Below are positions 46,248 to 58,142 of a stretch of DNA of 64,000 nucleotides, in pieces (the stretch's first letter is position 1; every line of letters begins with the position of its first letter). A model generated the notes under the pieces. That model saw nothing but the letters and a program-made list of their open reading frames with translations, had not been told where the DNA came from and ran no database searches. The stretch spans positions 6,368,073 through 6,432,072 of the forward strand of contig OY811985.1 in the NCBI GenBank assembly GCA_963681505.1, written 5' to 3'. The DNA is from Eunapius fragilis (taxonomy: Eukaryota > Porifera > Demospongiae > Spongillida > Spongillidae). A program made the translations under genes and the position numbers.

Positions 46248-46841
46248 ATGGACAGTCATTCCAATGGATACGGGTCTGACGACTGTTTTCTAAAATTGTC
46301 ACCAGAGCTTGATGTCGATGAAGAATTTTCGTAGACAGGGTTTATATTATAGCCTTACGAAGGATCCGTTAACATTTTGTGGATGAGCAGATGAATACGA
46401 AATGAAGGACACAAAGTATTCAAACCTTCTTGTGTCACTCTTGCCAGATGCATCATCATACATTCTGCATCAGAAAGCGGGAAAATAGTCCCTTTCTTTC
46501 AGTCCAAATGTGCAGCCGCCTATAACAACTCTGCATGGAACAGTAATTCAGTGCAAAGAATGCTATATGTGGCGCTTGGTATTCTTCAAACTAGACTTAG
46601 TTGGTGCACGTAACACCTTCCGGAAGATGTTTCATACACATGTGGAGTATCTTTTGATGATCTTTCTGTTCCTGATGGAGAGCTTATCATCTATGATCAC
46701 AGGTGTGGGAACGTAATTGCAGCATTATATTATCCTGCTGGATTTGAGGACAAATGAGTTTGCTGCAACAACAGTCAAGGTTTCAGAGTCTTCTTACCCT
46801 ATGCGTTCTGCATGCTGCCAAACCAAGGAACCTATCAATAG
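46248..46841 (+). pseudogene. Unknown gene U, copy 1 (probably broken)
   Basis: Starts ATGGACAGTCATTCC and gives an acidic 28-residue frame (SPELDVDEEFS) before a stop. Later blocks read LHGTVIQCKECYMW and a Cys-rich C-terminal frame ending TAG at 46839-46841. That last frame is interrupted here (GACAAATGA) but open in copy 2 at 63294-63880 (GACATATGT). Similar blocks in unit 2 (56031-56340) keep a longer middle part. I do not recognise the family. Exon joins are unresolved. Confidence 0.4.
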
Positions 46842-47843
46842 AAGAAAGTCAACTGTTTCATGACTGGCCCATGGCTATCATTTGTTTGTGGAAGTCTTTT
46901 TTGTATTCATGTCTTTTTTTTTGATAAATGATTGTGAGCTCTGTTTCGAATCATGTTTTGATTTTTACTGAAAGGACTGATTTAAAAATCCTCTGTAAAA
47001 ACCAATTGAACATTAAAATTGGATGCATGTGATTTTTGTGTGATTTTACTTTCAATCACGCAAAGATTCCAAAATGATTCTACGCGTCAGCAAGCTTTAT
47101 ATAAAATGTAATGAAAGGCCACGAATCAAAAATATGTGAATGACTAATTAATTTGTCGTGGCCTTTACATTAAAAAAATTGTTAAAGATGATGTACTTTC
47201 ATTGTCATGCATTTTATACTGCCTGACAGACAGTCAATCGTCTCCGGAGTATGCTTATAGTATGTGTAATATTAATGCATTTTGTTCATAATAAATCATA
47301 CCAGGCAGTGACGATGCAAAGGCTAGAGGTAGATCATGTATTCCTCTAATAGCGTAGACCATACAGTGGTGAGGCCATAAAGCTGCAATGGTTTTAGCCT
47401 ATTAAAGCGAAGAGCAAATCGAGTCTCCATTTGCAATTCGCACATACACACGTCATGTGGTCTTCCACTGTAATGTTTGCAGCTTGTGCCTGTGCACAAG
47501 CGCAATCCAGAAGCTGGCGTCACAAAACCTCACAAAATTGATCAATATTTGGAGAAAAAGTCAACATTGAACTAAAGAAAAGTGTATCTAACTATTCTAC
47601 AGTTCGTTCTTTTTCTACAGCCAAATTTCCACTTCTGAATCAAGCCTGTTGAAGAAAAAAGCATTTAAAATGGTATCCTGAGGTAATAGAACTGGGGAGT
47701 ACACAGGAAGGGGAGACCTTTTTACAACTAAAGGGTGAGGGGGAAGAAACTAGGGGGGTGGGGGGAATACATATTTACGTTAATAAACCAAGGGGGTGAA
47801 GGGATACCTTTAATATAACTATTGGGGGAAACTAGGGGGTAAG
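46842..47843. other. Spacer between unit U1 and lectin L3
   Basis: AT-rich spacer with a conserved block (GACGATGCAAAGGCTAGAGG) that recurs at 57930-57950 in unit 2. Near 47600-47650, minus strand, a possible remade last exon of L3 follows acceptor CTTGATTCAG. No other gene seen. Confidence 0.45.
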
Positions 47844-48011
47844 TTAAGGGATACAACAGGGAGAAAGAGACCTTAATATAGGGGGAAGGGAGATCTTAAT
47901 ACAACTAGGGGGGTCGAGAAGGGTGACCTTTAATAAAGGTATTATTGTAAACTGTCCAATTAGGAAGAATCGGGGGGGGGGGGGGGGGAGAAACCATTGG
48001 GATACACTTAC

Positions 48012-50760
48012 AGGTACAAAATCAAACTGCTGGTTACTGGATGTGGGATGGTTCTTGGACCACAGAAGCACTTTAGCACCAGCTGCCCTGTTGCTACCCT
48101 CAATGTCAAACATAAACCCACTCATGGATACAATGTAGTTCCCATCCCTCCTCCATCGCTGGTTGTTTCCACCATGACGGTCCCACACTATAAGCTTGGA
48201 TCCTTGTGTTTGTCCTCCACAGTCCAGGGCCTTACCATGGAGCTTGGAGATGATCAGGAAGGTTCCATCTGGTTGGTAGTCTAACTGCCATAGCTGGTTG
48301 TCAGTAGGTGGGTGGTTTGCTGGATACATGATAACTTCAACACCGTTATCACGTTTGCTCCCTGGAATATCCAGCACGTAGCCATTGAGGTGGGATTTGA
48401 TGTGATGAGGCTGGAAAACGTATTCAGTGAACAATTACTGTTAACATACACATGCACATCACAAGGGGTACAATTTTATATCCAGTGGTACAGCTAAGAT
48501 TTGTTTGCTGTTCAGCCCTTGAAGGGACCTAGCTATATTTAACAGTACTGGCCCATAGTACAAGTCCTTTCAGGGCTGGGCCAAGATAAATAAGGCTTAA
48601 ACCCTATTGATGCACATAAAACAAGCTATGCTACATTTACGCATACAGCTCTACTTGAACAGAGTGTTTTACACATATCGGGCTCAGGCCTGGCCCAATC
48701 TTATAAGGAGCTGCACTACATGTTAAATGCAATTAGTTCGACATTAGTGACAATACTTGCTCCTATATGTACATCCCAACATTAAATGTGGGCAAGTTTG
48801 AAGACAACACCATCACTCTAAAACATCCTAAAACTGTATTTTGAGGCTAATCACTATCAAACAAATATTTTGAACGACTGATTCCACCATCTTTTAACAA
48901 TATACTTAACCTCCAGTTTGCAGCGAAATTACTGTGCACAGTAACATCGAAGCTGAACTATAATTTTAATGTCTCCCGAAAGATGATCATTTTTATATTG
49001 CCATGCATAGTAATGAATTACCATGTATGACTGCATAATTGTCAATAAAGCCCTGCTACAAATGTTAACCAGTACAACCACATATGAGTACATACTAGTG
49101 GACAGGCTTATTGAGGATATCCTGCCTGAGGGGGACATCCATATGCAGGCTGAGGGAGGTATAGGGGGTTGAGAAGGATATCTTGGCAGGGGAGGATATC
49201 CCTCCCAGCCTTGATATCCCCCTCAGCCTAGATATCCCTCTCAATCTGGATATCCTCAGCTGGATACCCCACTCAGCCTCGATATCACCCCAGCCCAAAT
49301 ATCTTGGGGGGGGGGGAAATAACTTGAAGGCTGGGGTTGATGATGATGAGGATACAAACCATCACCCTACATTTCAATGTGAGCGCTACTTTTCTATTCC
49401 TTGTCCTGGAAAATTAAAAAGTATCACAAGGGTGATTTTGCTGGACACTGCACTATGGAGTGACTTTTCTTCTAAATAATACTTCCGCAGTAATGGTTAT
49501 TAAAAGAAATAGCCAAAATCCATATAAGGACACATGCATCAGCTGCAGCAGTACTTGGTGAATTACAGCAGGGTGGCTCCTCACATAGGGGGTTAATATC
49601 AGTAAGCATTGTGTGTTAATCACTTACTTGGGGCTCAAGATCAAACTGCTGGTTACTGGATATGGGATGGTTCTTGGACCACAGAAGCACTTTAGCACCA
49701 GCTGCCCTGTTGTTACCCTCAATGTCAAACATAAACCCACTCATGGATACAATGTAGTTCCCTTCCCTCCTCCATCGCTGGTTGTTTCCACCATGACGGT
49801 CCCACACTATAAGCTTGGATCCTTGTGTTTGTCCTCCACAGTCCAGAGCCTTACCATGGAGCTTGGAGATGATCAGGAAGGTTCCATCTGGTTGGTAGTC
49901 TAAGTGCCACAACTGGTTGTCAGTAGGTGGGTTGTTCTTGGGATACATGATAACTTCAACACCGTTATCACGTTTGCCCCCTGGAATATCCAGCACGTAG
50001 CCATTGAGGTGGGATTTGATGTGATGATGCTGGTATTGGCAAACACAATTTATAAATGGTAGTGGTATATACATAATCATGATACTAGATGAATTTGTTG
50101 TACACATTTGAATATGCACTGATTATGTCGGCGCGTTATTGCATCTTTCTCTATGTACGTTGACATAATGGAATTGCGTTTAGCCTATTAAGTCATGTAG
50201 GCGTTACATCTATGGCGACGTGACCACAAACCATGAAAGATGCCAATTTGAAGATCATCGTGAACATGCTACCTGCCACAAAAAAACGGTTGTGCCCACA
50301 AGGTTAAATCATCTCTACAAACAAGCCATATTTAGGCATAAATCGATTAAACAACACGTCACGTAGCCACCCACACCTAACCAAGTCCGTGGGCCCGACC
50401 GATTGTTGCCGACTGATGGTTGTACTATAAACACCTTAAAATAACAGCATATCCATAAATGGGTAAAATATTACATTTGGCACCAACAACAGGGCCCGAG
50501 GGGCCGTTCATATATTACATCGCAGAACTACATGAGCCGAGCAATGGGGCATAAAAAGCGCTTTGCTTGTAACGTAACAGACTATTGAAGACGTGTGTAC
50601 TTTACAAAATCTAGGCGATGGCGTACATCAACCTAAGTTAACCAAAAACTCGCTAAAACAAGAGACTCATTTGCAAATTTCAACCCGAGTTGGCACGACT
50701 CTTGTAGCCCTTGAGTATAAAATACATCTCCACAACTATTAATAAAATACTCACCGTCAT
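48012..50760 (-). CDS. Tandem lectin L3: two trefoils, linker exon damaged
   Basis: Exons 50755-50760 (ATG ACG), 49628-50029 (trefoil 1, 134 aa) and 48012-48410 (trefoil 2, 133 aa) are intact and phase 0. The trefoils keep NQLW, NQRWRR and NQQFD, and are highly similar to L2 and L4. The linker exon between them (about 49098-49340) has lost its CTCCAG acceptor, and part of its GYPPQP array (about 49190-49300) is inverted, so in-frame stops appear. The usual last exon (acceptor AACCAG then CTGTCATTGGAG) is not present; a different acceptor near 47640 could supply a new end. Because all exons are phase 0, direct splicing of trefoil 1 to trefoil 2 would still give a lectin. Functional status is uncertain. 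Confidence 0.7.
49098..49345. repeat. Rearranged GYPPQP array of L3
   Basis: The outer parts read the repeat in minus-strand sense, but 49190-49300 reads GGATATCCCTCCCAGCCT-type units in plus sense. The switch points fall on GATATC palindromes, which suggests an inversion between inverted GGATATCC sites. Confidence 0.8.
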
Positions 50761-50879
50761 CTTAGCTTAGCTAGCTGCCTGCAACTAACCACACCAATGT
50801 CGCACGTATTTTTATTTACATGTAGATAAGATTCATGATTTGCGGTGTGATTCGCGCAATCTGATTGGTCAATTGCAGG
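50761..50879 (-). promoter_or_regulatory. Conserved 5' flank of lectin L3
   Basis: Matches the region just upstream of L2 and L4 up to CAATTGCAGGTA, where the unit 2 sequence departs into an insertion. Confidence 0.5.
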
Positions 50880-53800
50880 TACACAACCTTTGCCCTTTAC
50901 GGGTACCGTAATTTTCCTGTTACGGTATGTTATCGTCATACCATACATACTGTAATGATGGCGAATTCATGCCTATATGGTTGCGTCGGGTGCCAGGATT
51001 GTAAGTGCATCGTAACCACCGGGTTTTCTCCGTGCCGTAAACAGATCGTACCGAGGGCGTATAAAGGCTGATATCGGGTTGTATTATATTGCTGCGTGGG
51101 CTGGGCTGATTCTTTTTTAATATTTATATTTCTTTAACTTGACTTGTCGGATTTTATTGTGCACAAAAAAGGTTGTTACAGAAAAGCATACTACCTATAG
51201 TTATGTTCGAAAACAAGCTTGCACATGTTTCTTCTTTCTTTCTTGTTGTGAGCTGTACATTTCTTTCCACAATGGTTCTTCATGGACAAAGAGACTGCTG
51301 CAAGTTAGTATGTTGGTGCTATTCACAGAGAGAATGGTTCGTAGCAATGAGAATAAAGGACAGTCAAACCCGTTCAAAAGTGGTGTTCCCATCGGCCGGA
51401 GCCATTGCTTTGAACCCTCGCACTATAAGCACAAAATTGCACCACTAGATATGTTATCAGGAGTGTAGTGTGGAGTTGACCCTAGTGGTAGATAAAATAC
51501 ATGGAGTATTCTTCATGAACATGATTGTTGTACAGTTGTACCTTGTTCACAGGATGTAGCTATAATCACCTGAGTGGGCGATGCATTGTTGTTAAGAAAC
51601 CACTGCTCTGTAAGAACTGCACAACTGTCTGATAATGTACACAGGCCGAGTTTTTGATTCATTATAAGGAGCTGGCTGTGGGTCAATTATGGATGACAAG
51701 AGTCAAAGAAACATGTACCTTTTTGGAAACCTGTGAAGGGCCTTTTTTCCACAGCCCGAGTGACAAATTCTCTATGCATCATTAAAAACCTTCACGGACA
51801 GTGTTGAAGTATTGTTCAACTGCCATAAAGCTCACTTAGCCTGCTGCCACATCTACCAAAAATAAAAAAATTCAACACGAGCAAAGTGCATACTACTAGG
51901 TAAACTTACACATGTATATATAGTACTGCATAACAGATAAGATGAGATAACTTGCTGCTTCTAAGGCAGTGAGAAGCTGTAGAGGAAATTGACAAGATGT
52001 CATATTTGCAGGAGACAGAACCTGGAAAAAGACAGTGTTTAGTTACTGCAATATAGCTTTTTAAAAACCATACTCTTTTTGGGCGAAAAAAATCTGGGCT
52101 TGAGATTGATTGAACCTGATGGAGGCTTGGTACTTCAACCCTTGCACTACAAAACATTTACACATACATACATCCATAGCACTGAACAAGGACTGAAGAA
52201 AAAGAAGAGCGAACATTACTTGGAAATGGGATATAGCAGTGTGCTGAATGACAGCAAGCCTCCAACCATACTTCATTGTCTATAACCACACACCATTATG
52301 ATAGTATAATGATATGATGTCAATTAGCTCACCTGTTTCAAGTTCCAACAGGGCCTCACATTGTGGCTTCTAGTTTCGAAGGACTCCGCTTTTTTGGAAC
52401 GCATCAGTTTCGTATACAATACATCATCCTATGCAACAAGGAAACAGCATTCACCAACGAGCTATAATAACTAACTTACTTATATCTCTCGCTGCGAATC
52501 AGTATTAGTGTTGGATGGATCATCAGTCGCAATCTCAACGTTAGAATATGTCTTACAAGCCTCCAACTTTGCGTTTGCAGACCGCACGGTGAACATGGTT
52601 CATGCGACACTGTCATACAGTGCTATTGATCACAGTAGGCACTCTTCCAGCCAATTCTGAAGCTATTGGGGAAATTTCCATTCTTTAAATGCGTTCCTAT
52701 CCTGAGTTATGCATGGTCAAGAAGGAGAAGGAGGAGGATAATTCGTAAACATTCAATCTCACTCGTAAACGCCACGTAAATATGTACGTTCTTTCACAGA
52801 TCTATAGTTACCTTGTGACGTACAACGGTTCCGCCGTAACTATAATAAAAACCTGCACGTGATGTGGCTTTGTTGCACCCGTAAAATGGCGCCGATATCT
52901 GGCTTTGTTTTACGTACCGCCTCCGGCCTGTCCACTGCGCTAGTCTACGGGACGTATGAATGTACCACCTTTTTTTGGTCTATGATCTGACTTAAAGAAA
53001 AAGAGCACAATATTGTTGTATTAGGCATTTTAAACTTAATTCTAATTTCTAAGGTGATTTGGGCTTCCATATACTAGTACAAAATCGGGACATACTAGTA
53101 GCAAGATCTCAAAATAAGCATGCAATTCTAATCTATCAACGTGTTAGTATTTATCTACTTTCCGTACACTACATAGTCTACATGTCGTTACGGTAAGGGT
53201 ATCAGCCTACTTCGGGCACGTAACAGCGGCGACGGAAGGAATTAAAAAGTGTAGGCGCCATTATGAAGATTAATTACGGCAGGTTGAATATCACTTTGGC
53301 TAGATCCATTGCCAGAGCCATCCTGGCAAGGGAGCACCAGATCTAGTGACTTGACTTTGTTTGTGTGTGTCATTGCAGTAATGTTGCAGTATAATATAAT
53401 AATAATGTTAATAGTTAGGTTGTACATGGAGTTTACCTTTTTCAGGTGTATCCTATGTATATGTTATTCAATAATAATAATACATTATTATATAATAATA
53501 TGAATATTAATAATATGAATATCGCGTTTGCACTGTAGTACACATCAGTCATTGCAAATAAACTTTCCGAACAAGGTAAGCCAGTGCTCTGGACCGAAAC
53601 TAAAATCGTTACCAATATCGATCAAATTGAGCTTTCGGTCATATTTCTATGCATGTTGTTTGACCTAACATCAAACCAAACAGGAAATCAAACGATTCCA
53701 TACATGCTTTTACGCCTATTATCCTAGATTTCATGCATGTCTGTTTCTTTAACGCATTGCAGCGATTCCTCCCATAGTGTAAACAACACATCATTATTAG

Positions 53801-54088
53801 ACAAAATTCTTCCAAGGCACTCCGCATTGGTGGTCCACCTAGTAGCTTGAAGATGTTTTCTTAAGAAACACAAATCACATAGGAGTAGCAGGTATACAGT
53901 AGCAGCTATAAGCTGAAATGATTATCACTCATATAGTGATGCCTCCTGCAATAGATAATAGAGTAGATACAAGAGGAAACAGGCAGAAAACTATAATTAC
54001 TCTATACGGGTTATAAAATTGACCCGTTACGACATGTTTCGTAGTTACATACCGATAATTCACCGAAAATTTTTGGTTGTGTACTGTA
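50880..54088. mobile_element. About 3.2-kb insertion in lectin unit 2
   Basis: Units 1 and 3 read ATTGCAGGTATCTCAACAC without a break; in unit 2 the two halves lie at 50870-50879 and about 54089. The inserted DNA starts CACAACCTTTGCC and ends GGTTGTGTAC, so short terminal inverted repeats (GTACACAACC / GGTTGTGTAC) are visible. Small open frames occur (for example SCLYGCVGCQDCKC at 50950-51070), but I recognise no transposase. It may be several nested insertions. Family unassigned. Confidence 0.5.
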
Positions 54089-54235
54089 TCTCAACACAGT
54101 AGAAACCTCAAGAGGGATTGTAAGAGGAGGGACAGAAAGGAAAAACATTCAATATCCACGTTAGGCCATGCAAACTTGATTATTAGTTTCTCGTCGCCGT
54201 CCACGTACTTTTTTTAGGACCTCGCACATTTTATT
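54089..54235. other. Unit 2 remnant with empty MITE site
   Basis: TCTCAACACAGTAGAAACC continues directly into TCAAGAGGGATTGTAAGAGG. In units 1 and 3 a hAT-like MITE sits exactly at AAACC. This is therefore the unoccupied form of the insertion site. Confidence 0.85.
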
Positions 54236-54238
54236 TTC

Positions 54239-54529
54239 ACAAGTAAATAAAAAACATTCTCTATGAGAAAGTTGGTGGCATATAGGATTTGAAGACATGG
54301 TGGTGTAAAAAGGAAGGAAACAAGGGTCTAATAATAAGGGAAAATGGAATAGTCCTATATTTAGCACACGAACAACATACTATATCCTACATATAGAAAT
54401 GTGCTAAATATAGGACTATTCCATTTTCCCTTATTATTAGACCCTTGTTTCCTTCCTTTTTACACCACCATGTCTTCAAATCCTATATGCCACCAACTTT
54501 CTCATAGAGAATGTTTTTTATTTACTTGT
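54239..54529. repeat. Perfect 130-bp inverted repeat with 31-bp spacer
   Basis: Left arm 54239-54368 and right arm 54400-54529 are exact reverse complements by my reading, without a mismatch. The arms begin ACAAGTAAATAAAAAACATT. Part of the left arm belongs to the ancestral lectin-unit sequence boundary (CACATTTTATT), where unit 2 departs from units 1 and 3. It could be a very young foldback duplication or a library/assembly hairpin. Confidence 0.9.
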
Positions 54530-54679
54530 TTCATTGATTTTTATTCATACCCGATTATGAGCCGTATAGCATGTTAAGTAATCCATCTTGATATGAGAGG
54601 AAGGAGAGGTTATTAATTGTCGCCCCAGCGCGATCGAACCCACGAACGCATTTTGTATCGGGCCAGACTGAAGCAGACA

Positions 54680-54687
54680 GCACCCTC

Positions 54688-54718
<31 letters not shown>

Positions 54719-54720
54719 TT
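54680..54720. repeat. Poly-C tract of about 30 bases
   Basis: Long homopolymer in otherwise unrecognised sequence. The surrounding 54530-55565 interrupts lectin unit 2 and contains no gene I recognise; 55190-55330 is similar to 52620-52740 (GAGTTATGCRTGGTCAAGAA). Confidence 0.85.
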
Positions 54721-55565
54721 CCTACAGTCTACTAATCGCATCTCGATACCTTGCGCGTCGAGAGGTCCGTTTCTTTTCAGGCTCTGCTCGATATTTTTCA
54801 CGTTGAGAGGCCCGCTTCTTTTCAGGCTCTGCTTTGTAGTTCCGCTCGGGCTGAATCTAATACGTCGACTCTAGTTTTGAGGTACTATGCTCGTCGTCTT
54901 TTCCTGACGTGAAGGCATTTTGAAAAAAAAAAAGAACTTCACTAAGTTACAAAGAGCGTCAAACTTACAACGATCGAATAACAAGAACGATTATAGTACG
55001 CACGTGCACGTTGTTAAAAATACATAATCGCCACAGTTAATTACCACTACGTGTAGTGCCCAGACCGTACACATTTGATTACATGATGTATACTGCTAAT
55101 ACTTCGTATAAAGAGCGAAGTAGGACCTATCCGCGTCGTGTCAGTGCAGTAAGCTTAACTATACGTGATTTGCTAACACAACCACCGATATATGTCATGT
55201 AGCCTCGAGACGTTTTGACCACAGAAGCGAAAATGCCAGCGAATTCTGAAGCCATTGGTGTGATTTTCATTTCTTAAAAGTGTTCCTATCCCGAGTTATG
55301 CGTGGTCAAGAACAAGAAGAAGAAGAAGAAGAAGAAGAACGAGAAATACGTGGGACTGGGTACGAGTTTCGAAAATTGTTTTGTTCTCTACAACCACGCG
55401 GTTCTGTGACATCAAACAAACACGAAACTACTTGTTGTTACCTTCTTGTACGACGACGATAACAAGATAAGCCATCCGCTCGTCGGGAGTCTTGTTAGAA
55501 GCGGGTCGCGTTTTTTTAATGACATTCATAATCGGGGTCAAATCCTATATGAGAGTTACTAACGT

Positions 55566-56340
55566 AACTCTCGATATCATCACGTGACAATATCGCACGT
55601 GCCTTTGGGAACTGACAAAGTGCAAATGGCGGTTATGCCGCTTATAAATTTGTCCGTATCAGGACACACAAGACCCATAGGGTAGCGTAGGTAGTGATCG
55701 CCACCTGCGATAACGTCAGGAGTGTTCGCCAACCCCCTGTTTATTCTACAGAACAACGTTACTTGCGTAACTGTGTATGGTGCTAACAAAGGAGCCTATT
55801 AGGGTTGTTTTAAACTCATATAGAAAGATCCAAACTTATTATTATACGCTATTAAAAGTGCGGGTGGCGACTACTGTAACGTATGTGTTCTGCAATATAT
55901 ACATGCACAACACCACCAATCTGTCAGAATGCATGATACACAATGAACAATTACATGCATAAGTTCCATACGCCACACTACTCCATACTGGCGAACATAC
56001 CTGACGCTATCCAATAACATGGACAGTAATATTGTACATTCTGCATAAAAAATGTGGGCATGAAACTTGTACCATGCATCTGCAAGCTAGCCACTACGGA
56101 TGGACGAAGTAAGCTACTGTTTCTTCCTGATCCACTTATGCAGGAAGACTATTGGCTGTTTGACCAAGCCTTTACTCGCGAAACTTCTGAGCAAGACCGC
56201 CCTTCACTGAAAGGAAAATTAAAGGCAAAGCCCATTTCTTTCAGTCCAAATGTGCAGCACATAACAACTCTGCATGGAACAGTAATTCAGTGCAAAGAAT
56301 GCTACACGTGGCATATATATGCGAGCCTTGCGAGGTAGTT
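55566..56340 (+). pseudogene. Unknown gene U, copy 3 (in unit 2)
   Basis: Begins with the conserved TATCATCACGTGAC flank. An ATGGACAGT start near 56021 is followed quickly by TAA. A separate open frame from about 56060 reads MKLVPCICKLATTDGRSK and continues through EDYWLFDQAF to LHGTVIQCKECYTW, then stops at 56338. The middle part is missing from copies 1 and 2, so this copy best preserves it. The C-terminal Cys-rich block is absent. Function unknown. Confidence 0.4.
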
Positions 56341-57301
56341 ACATTCAGCCTGAACTGTTTCCAAAAGGGGGTAAATAAGCTAGAATTTTTTTTCTGAACA
56401 AGGGAATTGATACAAATCCCTCAGAATAGTATTAGAAGAGCTGAAAGGGACACCAAGACTTAAAAGACCATACGTGACTTAGTGAGTGCCCGGACCTACA
56501 GGAAAGGAACAATAACGGTAGCTATCAGTCTGCACAATCCAAGGGATATGTTGGGAAACCAATTAATGCAATCAACCAACATCACAGGAAAAAGGACCCG
56601 GCCCCTTGGCATCCCTGCTCTCAGGTGGGTGGAAGGAGAGGGTGCATTAATTGGAGTACACAAAAGACCAACTCCATACAGTAATAAAATTTATCATCCA
56701 AAGATATCATCCCATCCGTCAGGTCATGGGTTATTGGAGGAGAGGTGACATGTTTGGTTGGAGCATGTAGGCGAGAGTACGCTATGTATACCCTGTAAGG
56801 TTTAAGTTGCCTAGGTAACCTGCATCCATCCATATACTGGATACCAAAAAACCTACACAGGACACCCACATCTAGTGGTGAACCCCAATTCTAGAAGCAA
56901 AGCTAAGGCATTTCTCACAGAGGACCTTGGCTCTGATGGGTCACATGTACACAGTTCTACATGGGAAGAGGGGAGGGGCTAAAGAGGGGTCACATGTACA
57001 CAGGCCTACATGGGAAGAAGGGAGGGGCCAAAGAGGGGTCACATGTACACAGGGAAGAGGGGAGGGGCCAAAGATGGCGTCACATTACTGTTGTTTAGTA
57101 ATTAACCCTTTGGATGCCACATAAGTATATAGCTCTGTATAGTGTGCCAATAAAACTAAATAGCCTTGAAGTTGCTGACTAATGGTATCTACATGTATAT
57201 ACATGCATGTGTTGGGCACCTGTGGCTACATAATGGTATGGTTTTCTGGTTAATGTACATCCAGCATGTGTCATGTGACTCAAGGGCATAGACAAGGAGG
57301 G

Positions 57302-57343
<42 letters not shown>

Positions 57344-57830
57344 GGGGGGCTTTAGCCCCCCAGATTTTTGCACTTTAGTTATCAAAATTTCTGAAGTCGT
57401 TAATAATCAATTGTAAAGCGCGCGCTATTCAATATATCATAGAGTTGCCCTTCCATATAAGGTACCTCCCCCTCTTCCGCTAAGCAGCCCCCCCCCCCCC
57501 GCCTTTCGTATTGTGCCTGAAGTGTACAGCACCCTCCCCCCCCCCGCTTTTCAAAGGTGATGGGTAGAAGGCTGTCGTCACACCGAAAGAATGAAGAACA
57601 CTCGAAGAATTCTTTGGTCGTGTCTATTAGGCACGAAAATGTCAGTGTTCAAGTATTGTTCTTATTCTTTGAACCAACCAAAAAGCCAACACCATAATAT
57701 AATACAAGCAGATACGCTTGTGGGTTTGATATACCTATATAAGGATTCAAGTACGGAAGGCTCGCGTTAATACGTGATAAGTGGGCTCGTTTCCAATCCC
57801 GTTTTATCTCCAAGCTAATCGCCTCCGGAG
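56341..57830. other. Unit 2 insertion region without recognised genes
   Basis: Contains three tandem copies around 56930-57070 of GGGTCACATGTACACAG plus GGGAAGAGGGGAGGGG, and a poly-G run of over 30 bases at 57306-57340 followed by a GGGGGGGCTTTAGCCCCCC palindrome of hAT-like style. No coding sequence supported. Confidence 0.5.
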
Positions 57831-57868
57831 TATGCGTATAGTATGTGTGTTGTTTTATGTGTTATATT

Positions 57869-57870
57869 AA

Positions 57871-57912
<42 letters not shown>
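57869..57912. repeat. (TA)n microsatellite
   Basis: About 20 TA dinucleotides, inserted into the spacer that is continuous in unit 1 near 47270-47300. Confidence 0.92.
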
Positions 57913-57913
<1 letters not shown>

Positions 57914-57972
57914 AATCATACCAGGCAGCGACGATGCAAAGGCTAGAGGTTGATCAGGTATTCCTCTAATAG

Positions 57973-58101
57973 AGGGTCCTCACCGTGACGTCACAGTCGC
58001 CATCTTGACAGAGCATGCAATATAAAATATATAGAAAACCGTACCCATCTTGAAAGAGAACTACGGCAATGCACGGGTTACCATGATTCTGAGAACCCTC
58101 T
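57973..58101. mobile_element. Small MITE, about 129 bp
   Basis: Relative to unit 1 (CCTCTAATAGCGTAGACC at 47343-47360), unit 2 has an insertion starting AGGGTCCTCACC and ending GAGAACCCTCT, flanked by ATAG on both sides (57969-57972, 58102-58105). The ends are inverted (GAGGGTYCTCA). Removing it with one ATAG restores the unit 1 sequence exactly. Superfamily uncertain. Confidence 0.75.
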
Positions 58102-58142
58102 ATAGCGTAGACCATACAGTGGTGAGGCCATAAAGCTGCTAT

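Noticed and set aside
51139-51470. Zinc-finger or transposase gene in the 3.2-kb insertion
   Set aside because: Cysteine-bearing short frames were seen, but no recognisable domain, so only the insertion is reported.
54615-54690. tRNA-like segment (GATCGAACCCACGAAC)
   Set aside because: It resembles part of a B box, but no cloverleaf or A box could be fitted.
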